Assembly: GCA_043815125.1 (NCBI GenBank)
Contig: JBDRJH010000148.1
Span: 1 to 11,818 of the forward strand
DNA from: JAUWBF01 sp043815125
GTDB taxonomy: Bacteria > Verrucomicrobiota > Verrucomicrobiia > Opitutales > Opitutaceae
Direction of reading: 5' to 3'
DNA length: 11,818 nt
Under the pieces are notes generated by a model. That model saw nothing but the letters and a program-made list of their open reading frames with translations. It was not told where the DNA came from and made no database searches. Of the stretch, positions 7,349 through 11,818 are shown piece after piece (the first letter of the stretch is position 1; each line of letters starts with the position of its first letter). The translations under genes were made by a program, and so were the position numbers.

Positions 7349-9538
7349 TCAGAATTTGTAGCGCACGGTGAGCTGGACGCTGCGGGGCTCGCCGTAGTTG
7401 GGGTAGTCGAGGGTGGCCCAGTAGGTTTCGTCGAAGGCGTTGCGCACGCTGAGGGTCGTGGAGAGGTGATCGTTGAACCGGTAGTCGGCGAAGAAATTGA
7501 CGAGGGCAAAGGCGTCCTGGGTGACGCGAATCGGCGTGATGGTCGGGTGGGTGGTGACGCTGCCGACCTGCTCGCCCTGCCAGTTGATGCCGGCGCCGAG
7601 GGTGAGCTTGCTCCAGTCGCCGGGGAGGCGGTAGCGCGTGTAGAAGCGCAGGAGGTGCTCGGGCACGTTGGCGTAGGTGAGGTCAGTGGGATGGCGGCGG
7701 GTGTTGACGTTCGAGTAGCCGAGGCTGGCGCTCCAGTCGGGGGTGATGCGCGCGGTGAGATCGACCTCGAAGCCGCGGCTTTCGGTGCCGTCGACGCCGA
7801 CATGGGGCGTGCTGCCGTCGGGCAGGGAGTTGGGCGGCTGGGTGGCGTCGACGATGGCGTAGTTGTCGAGCTTGGTCTCGAACACGGCGACGTTGGCGGT
7901 GAGGCGATCGTCGAGGAACTCGGTCTTCAGGCCGATTTCGGCGTTGCTGCCAATGGAGGGCGAGAGGGTGTTGAAGTTGCGGTCCTTCTGGGTCTGCGGG
8001 CGGAAAGTCTCGGTGTAGCTGGCGTAGACGGCGACGTCGGGGGTGAGGTCGTAGACAAAGCCCGCGTAGGGCGTGAGCTCGTTGTTGACCTCGGCGGCGC
8101 CGGTGCGGCCGGTGTAGGCGCCGGTGGCGGCGTAGTTGTCGACATGGGTTTCCCAGGTGCTGACGCGCGCGCCGAGGATGATGGCGAGCGGGTCGAGCGG
8201 ACGCAGGCGGGTGGTCCCGTAGAAACCGTGCTGGCGGGTGTGGGTGACGCGGTCGGCGCCGGTGTCAAAGACGACGGGCATGGTGGGCGTCAGGCCGTTG
8301 TAGGTGCGGTAGTCGGGGATGACGTAGGTCCAGGCGCCCGCGCCCCAGCCGGAGTCTCCGCCGAGCACGGCGGCGTCGCTCTCGTAGTCGTCAAAGTTAA
8401 AGCCGACGACGACATCGTGCTCGCGGTCGAGCAGGGTGAACGTGCCGGAGAGGTAGAGGTCGAGGTTGTCGCGCACGTCGTCGGACTGGTTGGCTCCGGA
8501 GAGCAGGAAGAGGCCGCCACCGGTGGTGGTGTCGGGGTTGCCGTTGGCGTAGACGGCGAGGCGTTTGTAGTCGCCCGTGGTGCGGCTGTAGGCGGCGCGG
8601 AAGTTCCAGTTTTCACCGAGTTGTTGATCGAGGGTGATGAACGTGGTGTCGGACTGGCGGTTCCAGTAGGTCCAGTCGGCCGCGAAGTTGATGGACCGGG
8701 GCAGGTTGGCCTCTGAGCCGTCGGCGGCGAAACGCGGGATGGTGCCCCAAGTCGGTGACTCGGGCTCGTTATCCTGGACCTGATAACCGAGGCCGAGGGT
8801 GGTGGTGGGCGTGAGGTCGGCCTCGAACGAGGCGAGGAAGGCGGTGGTGTCGTCGGAGTAGCGATCCAGGAAACTTTCCTTGGTCTGGCCGACGCCGACG
8901 ATGCGGCCGCGCACGGAGCCGTCCTGCGTGAGGGGCAGGTTCACGTCGGCGACGCCGCGGTAAAAGTCCCAGCTGCCGACGCTGCCGGAGACGGTGGCGG
9001 CGAGTTCCTTGCCGGGTTTTTTGCGGTGGAGGTCGACGGTGGCGGAGGGCATTCCGGCGCCGGTGATCAGGCCGTTGGCGCCGCGCACGACGGTGATGTG
9101 GTCGTAGAGCGCGGTGTCGAATTCCTGGTTGGTGGAGCCGCTGTAGGTGGGCATGCCGTCGATCTGGAAGTCGGTGATCTGGAAGCCGCGGGCGAAGTAG
9201 AGCGGGCGCTCGGTGTCGTAGAAGGACACGTGCACGCCGGTGACGTTGCGCAGGACGTCGTCGACGCTGAAGAAGTTCTCCAGCTCCATGCGCTCCTGGT
9301 CGATGGTGGAGACGGACTGGGGCGTCTCGCGGGCGGTCATCTCGAGGCGGGTGGTGGAGAGCGCGGGCGGCGCGGCGGTGGCGGCCTGGGCGCTGATCTC
9401 GAGCGGGGCGAGGGTGACGACCTCGTCTGGCGAGGCGGTCTCCGTGTCTTGGGCGAGGGCGACGCCGTTGAGCAACGCGCCCGCGAGCAGGGCGGCGCCG
9501 GTGAGGGTGCGGTGGAGGGATGATGCCGGATGTATCAT
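7349..9538 (-). CDS. TonB-dependent siderophore receptor, FhuE/FpvA-like (no signalling domain)
   Basis: This 729-residue outer-membrane receptor has a signal peptide ending ALAQ at about residue 30 and a TonB-box-like stretch VVTLAPLEIS at 40-49. The plug spans about 65-180: ETPQSVSTID, VLRNVTGVHV, FARGFQITDFQIDGMPT and ITVVRGANGLITGAGMPS. The 'RGFqidnfqiDGiPt' type motif is characteristic of FhuE/FpvA receptors for hydroxamate or mixed siderophores. The barrel ends with QLTVRYKF and a terminal phenylalanine. Only about 40 residues separate the signal peptide from the plug, so the STN signalling domain of FpvA is absent, and control by a sigma/anti-sigma pair through this receptor is unlikely. 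The start ATG at 9538 overlaps the PepSY2 stop (ATGA); an upstream extension to 9733 would lie inside PepSY2 in another frame. The substrate is inferred from plug motifs only. Confidence 0.93.
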   Translation of the reverse strand: MIHPASSLHRTLTGAALLAGALLNGVALAQDTETASPDEVVTLAPLEISAQAATAAPPALSTTRLEMTARETPQSVSTIDQERMELENFFSVDDVLRNVTGVHVSFYDTERPLYFARGFQITDFQIDGMPTYSGSTNQEFDTALYDHITVVRGANGLITGAGMPSATVDLHRKKPGKELAATVSGSVGSWDFYRGVADVNLPLTQDGSVRGRIVGVGQTKESFLDRYSDDTTAFLASFEADLTPTTTLGLGYQVQDNEPESPTWGTIPRFAADGSEANLPRSINFAADWTYWNRQSDTTFITLDQQLGENWNFRAAYSRTTGDYKRLAVYANGNPDTTTGGGLFLLSGANQSDDVRDNLDLYLSGTFTLLDREHDVVVGFNFDDYESDAAVLGGDSGWGAGAWTYVIPDYRTYNGLTPTMPVVFDTGADRVTHTRQHGFYGTTRLRPLDPLAIILGARVSTWETHVDNYAATGAYTGRTGAAEVNNELTPYAGFVYDLTPDVAVYASYTETFRPQTQKDRNFNTLSPSIGSNAEIGLKTEFLDDRLTANVAVFETKLDNYAIVDATQPPNSLPDGSTPHVGVDGTESRGFEVDLTARITPDWSASLGYSNVNTRRHPTDLTYANVPEHLLRFYTRYRLPGDWSKLTLGAGINWQGEQVGSVTTHPTITPIRVTQDAFALVNFFADYRFNDHLSTTLSVRNAFDETYWATLDYPNYGEPRSVQLTVRYKF

Positions 9539-10647
9539 GGGAAAACGGGGACGGTGCCGACGGGGGCCGTGGTGCGCGCGACCGCGCGACGGCGGCGATG
9601 GCGCCAGATGAGGAAGCCGGTGACGGCGAGCACGCCGGGCGTGAGGCCGCCGAGCGACCAGAGGATCTTCACGGGCAGGCCGCCGAAGCTGCCGTAGTGC
9701 AGGGGCGTGAAGGTGTCGGCGACGCGCGCCCACAGGCCGGCTTCGCGGATGTCGTGCGCGTCGGCGAAGGCGTGGGTCTGCGCGTCGTAGCTGACGGTGC
9801 TGCCGTAGGGGCCGGTGAGGAAGTGGCCGGGGGCCTGGCCGTAGAAGGTGATGGGCCAGCCGGCCTCGGTGGGCAACGAGACGAAGCGGGGGAGGTAGCC
9901 GGGGATGCGTTTGCCGGTGTCGGCGATGAGCGCGTCGAGGTCGAGCGGTTCGGCGTAGTGACGCGCCGCCGACGCGGGTTGTTCGTCATCGTGCCCCTCG
10001 ATCCAGTGGCCGACGATGTGGGTGAGGTTCCAGTAGGCTCCGGTGAAGCCGAGGATGAGGTTGAAGACGACCGTGGTGATGCCGACGAACCTGTGTGTAT
10101 CTGAAAAAAGAATACGCGCGCCGCGGCCCCAGCGAAGCGTGAAGAGGTGTTTCCAAAAGTCGCGGTAGAGGTAGACGCCGCTCACGCCGAGCAGCACGAG
10201 CAGCAGTCCCAGAATGCCGGCGGTGAAGGCCCCGGCGTGGTCGGCCAGGAGTTGGTAGTGCAGGTCGAGCACCCAGCCGGTGAAGGTCGCGGTGCCGAGG
10301 CGCGGGCTGGCGAGGACCTCGCCGGAGTAGGGGTTGACGGTGGCGATGAGCCACTTGGGCGAACCGGGCTCGCGGACGTAGAGCAGGTCGGCCTGCGTCG
10401 GTTCGTCGAGCCGGTAGAGCCAGCCGGCGATGCGGTGGTCGGGGAGTTGGGCTTGGGCGGAGGCGAGCAGCTGGTTGGCGGGGAGGCGGCCGGCGGCGGT
10501 GGGTTCGACGCGGACGATCCCGGGATTGAGGAGTTTTTCGATTTCGTCGTGGAAGACGAGCAGGCTGCCGGTGAGGCCGATGACGATCAGCCCGAGGCCG
10601 GCGACGAGGCCGAGCCAGGAGTGGAGTTGCCAGATACGTTTGCGCAT
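9535..10647 (-). CDS. PepSY-associated membrane protein 2 (putative ferric-siderophore reductase)
   Basis: This 370-residue protein has the four-helix PepSY_TM layout: helices at about 12-33, 141-161, 185-206 and 325-348. Conserved histidines sit at H9 (QLHSWLGL), H33 (VFHDE), H130 (DLHYQLL), H185 (DTHRFVGI) and H317 (PLHYGSFGG), which could hold heme or pass electrons. The large regions between helices 1-2 and 3-4 face the periplasm in this family. It overlaps its receptor gene by ATGA, so it probably reduces or releases iron from the siderophore that receptor imports. It shares only family features with PepSY1, so the two are not recent duplicates. The ATG at 10647 is preceded by an unusual structured leader. 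The family call is firm; substrate and cofactor are inferred. Confidence 0.93.
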   Translation of the reverse strand: MRKRIWQLHSWLGLVAGLGLIVIGLTGSLLVFHDEIEKLLNPGIVRVEPTAAGRLPANQLLASAQAQLPDHRIAGWLYRLDEPTQADLLYVREPGSPKWLIATVNPYSGEVLASPRLGTATFTGWVLDLHYQLLADHAGAFTAGILGLLLVLLGVSGVYLYRDFWKHLFTLRWGRGARILFSDTHRFVGITTVVFNLILGFTGAYWNLTHIVGHWIEGHDDEQPASAARHYAEPLDLDALIADTGKRIPGYLPRFVSLPTEAGWPITFYGQAPGHFLTGPYGSTVSYDAQTHAFADAHDIREAGLWARVADTFTPLHYGSFGGLPVKILWSLGGLTPGVLAVTGFLIWRHRRRRAVARTTAPVGTVPVFP

Positions 10648-10682
10648 GGGTTTGGTCGAAAGGTCGGTCGATGGTCGGTCGA
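10648..10682 (-). promoter_or_regulatory. PepSY2 5' leader with repeated CGACC motif
   Basis: Just before the start codon, the mRNA-sense strand carries CGACC five times, including a 10-bp direct repeat (10662-10671 and 10673-10682 on the plus strand as GGTCGGTCGA). The last copy, CGACCAAACCC (10658-10648), touches the AUG. It is perfectly complementary over 11 bases to the hairpin loop and part of the stem at 10713-10703. No Shine-Dalgarno sequence is present. A role in translation control is inference. Confidence 0.5.
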
Positions 10683-10692
10683 AGGGCCAAGT

Positions 10693-10770
10693 GGCCGCCG
10701 GGCGACCAAACCCGGCGGCCGTGTTGACCTTGTTTTGACCTTAACCACGTCCGCCCCGGCGGGGCGGACG
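10693..10770. repeat. Two-hairpin element, copy 1
   Basis: Hairpin A (10693-10720) has a perfect 10-bp stem GGCCGCCGGG / CCCGGCGGCC with loop CGACCAAA. Hairpin B (10748-10770) has a perfect 10-bp stem CGTCCGCCCC / GGGGCGGACG with loop GGC. The linker contains a direct repeat TTGACCTT at 10724-10731 and 10735-10742, one helical turn apart, and ends in TTAACC. The same arrangement recurs at 11463-11531. It lies between the 35-residue peptide gene and PepSY2. No T-run follows either hairpin on the minus strand, so a classical terminator is not obvious. Confidence 0.7.
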
Positions 10771-10790
10771 AAGGGGGAGAGTGAGTGTGG

Positions 10791-10898
10791 TCAGCGGTGC
10801 AGCAGCAGGAGAAACGCGAGGAGCAGGGCGACGGCGCAGAGGACGCCGGCGATGAACTTGAGGTCGCCGGTGTCCGCGGCGTTGCGCCCGGGTCGCAT
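10791..10898 (-). CDS. 35-residue single-helix membrane peptide
   Basis: A complete small frame encodes MRPGRNAADTGDLKF, then a continuous hydrophobic helix IAGVLCAVALLLAFLLLL, ending LHR and TGA. The basic N-terminus and one helix (about residues 16-33) predict an inner-membrane peptide with its N-terminus in the cytoplasm. It starts 5 bases after the flavodoxin stop, so it is very likely co-transcribed with it, and PepSY2 follows. I do not recognise a named family. It may tether or help the flavodoxin or PepSY protein, but that is a guess. No Shine-Dalgarno sequence is seen, as for its neighbours. Confidence 0.6.
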   Translation of the reverse strand: MRPGRNAADTGDLKFIAGVLCAVALLLAFLLLLHR

Positions 10899-10903
10899 GG
10901 TAT

Positions 10904-11374
10904 TCAGGAAGTGGTGACGGGGCTGGCGGCGAGGGCGTCGAACAGGCGGTCTGCCCAGGCGGCGTAGGTGTCGTCGAAGTCGAGATCGGCCTCGGCGCGG
11001 TCGACCAGGCGGCGCGCGCCGCGGGCGGCGAGCTGCTCGTCGAGGTTGCGGGCGAAGGCGTTAAAGTCGGCGTAGTCGCGGTCGCCGAGGCCGAAGACGG
11101 CGTAGGTGAGTCCGGAGAGATCGAGGCCGGTCGCCTTTTCGAGTCCGTAGTAGAAATCGGTGGCGTCGCTGGGCGGCTCGCCGTCGCCCCAGGTGCTGAC
11201 GACGAACACGACGAGCGTGTGGTCGCGCAGGGCCTCGGGGGTGAGCCGGGCGATGGATTCGACGGTGGCGTCGGTCCGGCCGTTGGCGACGGCGCGCTCG
11301 TGGGTCTGGTGGGCGAGGGTCTCGGCGTTGCCGGTCTCGGTGGCGAAGTAGATGTTGAGGGAAGCTGTGTTCAT
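10904..11374 (-). CDS. Short-chain flavodoxin-domain protein (FMN electron carrier)
   Basis: This 156-residue protein is a single flavodoxin domain of the MioC/CysJ-like type. The FMN phosphate loop is ATETGNAET at 11-19. The loop over the flavin is STWGDGEPPSDA at 60-71, and the third flavin loop is FGLGDRDYADF at 94-104. The length fits a free flavodoxin; no NADPH/FAD reductase domain is attached or seen nearby. It is the first gene of the minus-strand cluster, followed by the 35-residue peptide and PepSY2. Some PepSY proteins elsewhere are fused to flavodoxin and reductase domains, so a separate flavodoxin feeding PepSY2 is a reasonable reading. The ATG at 11374 is preferred over a TTG at 11407 that lies inside the Fur-like palindrome. 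That palindrome 16 bases upstream suggests iron control. Confidence 0.9.
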   Translation of the reverse strand: MNTASLNIYFATETGNAETLAHQTHERAVANGRTDATVESIARLTPEALRDHTLVVFVVSTWGDGEPPSDATDFYYGLEKATGLDLSGLTYAVFGLGDRDYADFNAFARNLDEQLAARGARRLVDRAEADLDFDDTYAAWADRLFDALAASPVTTS

Positions 11375-11390
11375 GAATGGGTCGCGGAGG

Positions 11391-11407
11391 TTGGGACTCA
11401 GTCTCAA
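11391..11407. promoter_or_regulatory. Fur-like operator palindrome upstream of the flavodoxin
   Basis: On the minus strand this reads TTGAGACTGAGTCCCAA, a 17-bp imperfect palindrome. Its inner 15 bases match TGAGACTnAGTCTCA at 13 of 14 positions. It lies 16 bases before the flavodoxin ATG, beside an AT-rich stretch, a good place to block transcription. It is the sister of the site at 2585-2601. Identification as a Fur site is inference from symmetry and context. Confidence 0.6.
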
Positions 11408-11419
11408 TAATTTGGGTTT

Positions 11420-11444
11420 AAAAACCTCGCCAGTGAGGCGAGGT
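11420..11444 (-). terminator. Intrinsic terminator after receptor 3
   Basis: On the minus strand ACCTCGCC-TCACT-GGCGAGGT forms a perfect 8-bp stem with a 5-base loop, followed directly by a T-run. It lies 113 bases past the receptor 3 stop and ahead of the flavodoxin promoter region. It should separate the two transcripts. Confidence 0.8.
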
Positions 11445-11462
11445 CGGTTGGTTGGCGGGTGA

Positions 11463-11531
11463 GCCGCCGGGCGACCAAACCCGGCGGCGACTAACGTGTG
11501 ATCTTAACCCGCCCGGACCGTGGGGTCCGGG
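11463..11531. repeat. Two-hairpin element, copy 2
   Basis: Hairpin A (11463-11488) has a 9-bp stem GCCGCCGGG / CCCGGCGGC and the same loop CGACCAAA as copy 1. Its 26 bases are identical to 10694-10719. Hairpin B (11512-11531) has stem CCCGGACC / GGTCCGGG with loop GTGG and differs in sequence from copy 1. The linker again ends in CTTAACC. As with copy 1, hairpin B lies about 20-30 bases after a stop codon on the minus strand. Confidence 0.7.
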
Positions 11532-11556
11532 AAGTGGTTGGTTGGGCGCGGTGCGC

Positions 11557-11818
11557 TCAAAAGGTGATGTTGGCGGTGAGGATGATGGAGCGTCCGGCGC
11601 CGGGGATGTAGTGGCCGCCGCCGACGCGATCTACGTATTCCTCGTCGGTGAGGTTGTTGACGTTGAGGCGGAGGCTGAGGTGTTGGTTCACCTCGTAGGC
11701 GGCCATGGCGTTGTAGAGCCAGTAGCTGGGCACGACCTGGTTGAGGGTGGTGGTGCTGCGGTCGACCTCGGAGGAATACTGGGCGCCGCCGCCGACGGTG
11801 AGGCCGAAGGGCAGCTCG
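11557..11818 (-). CDS. TonB-dependent siderophore receptor, Fiu/PiuA-like, C-terminal part only
   Basis: Only the last 86 or so residues are inside the window; the gene continues past the right edge. The readable barrel end includes ELPFGLTVGGGAQYSSEV, YNAMAAYEVNQHLSLRLNV, NNLTDEEYVDRVGGGHYIPG and the terminal strand SIILTANITF. The VGGGHYIPGAGRS segment is typical of Fiu/PiuA-type receptors. It resembles the end of receptor 1 at protein and DNA level, including a 22-base identical stretch (11659-11680 and 169-190). The stop is TGA at 11559-11557. A two-hairpin element and an intrinsic terminator follow it. Confidence 0.9.
   Translation of the reverse strand, partial: ELPFGLTVGGGAQYSSEVDRSTTTLNQVVPSYWLYNAMAAYEVNQHLSLRLNVNNLTDEEYVDRVGGGHYIPGAGRSIILTANITF

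Larger units (their letters stand above)
11375..11556. other. 182-bp intergenic region between receptor 3 and the flavodoxin
   Basis: In minus-strand order this gap holds the second two-hairpin element, an intrinsic terminator, an AT-rich stretch that could hold a promoter (TTTAAACCCAAATTATT), and the Fur-like palindrome. This order suggests that the receptor 3 transcript ends here and a new iron-regulated transcript begins. No coding potential is seen. Confidence 0.6.

Noticed and set aside
7232..8716. 494-residue plus-strand frame antisense to receptor 2
   Set aside because: Same Gly/Val/Ala/Glu-rich shadow composition as the other antisense frames; no signal peptide or motif.
9539..9733. 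N-terminal extension of receptor 2
   Set aside because: It lies inside PepSY2 in another frame, is Arg/His/Pro-rich, and precedes a perfect signal peptide that starts at the ATGA overlap.
11375..11407. TTG start extending the flavodoxin by 11 residues
   Set aside because: The TTG is part of the palindrome, and the ATG at 11374 places the FMN loop at the usual residue 11-18.
1..11818. tRNA, rRNA, CRISPR, transposase or phage genes
   Set aside because: No cloverleaf, rRNA-like segment, regularly spaced direct repeats or integrase/transposase motifs were found on either strand.

Overview
The window is an 11.8-kb, high-GC stretch from a Gram-negative, outer-membrane bacterium. It is almost entirely devoted to siderophore-iron uptake. 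Three TonB-dependent receptors show a double-membrane cell. The GC bias, the start codons without Shine-Dalgarno sequences, and a dispersed repeat of the 'cacggat...atccgtg' type that I associate with Verrucomicrobia suggest an Opitutaceae-like verrucomicrobium. That taxonomic guess is inference, not proof.

Layout, left to right. At 61-2421 (minus) lies a Fiu-like catecholate-type receptor. A 371-bp gap (2422-2792) holds a 17-bp palindrome resembling a Fur box. At 2793-4187 (plus) lies a divergent TPR-like helical repeat protein, closed by a strong bidirectional terminator (4193-4223) and followed by a dispersed inverted repeat (4266-4347). From 4440 to 11374 everything is on the minus strand. 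In transcription order it reads: short flavodoxin, 35-residue one-helix membrane peptide, structured leader, PepSY membrane protein, FhuE/FpvA-like receptor, periplasmic DUF4198 protein, nested 26-bp inverted repeat, DUF3649 membrane protein, second PepSY protein, DUF3325 membrane protein. The right edge (11557-11818, minus) is the C-terminal end of a third receptor of Fiu/PiuA type.

How the genes fit together: the receptors bring ferric siderophores across the outer membrane. The two PepSY proteins, with conserved histidines in or next to membrane helices, are candidates to reduce the ferric siderophore at the inner membrane. The flavodoxin could supply electrons, and DUF3649, DUF3325 and DUF4198 are accessory proteins repeatedly found beside such PepSY genes. 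Four-base ATGA stop/start overlaps join PepSY2 to its receptor, and DUF3649 to PepSY1 to DUF3325, so translation is probably coupled. Related Fur-like palindromes precede both the first receptor and the flavodoxin, which fits iron control of both units.

The least ordinary parts are non-coding: a twice-repeated two-hairpin element (10693-10770 and 11463-11531), and a hairpin loop in the PepSY2 leader that is perfectly complementary over 11 nt to the bases immediately before the PepSY2 start codon.
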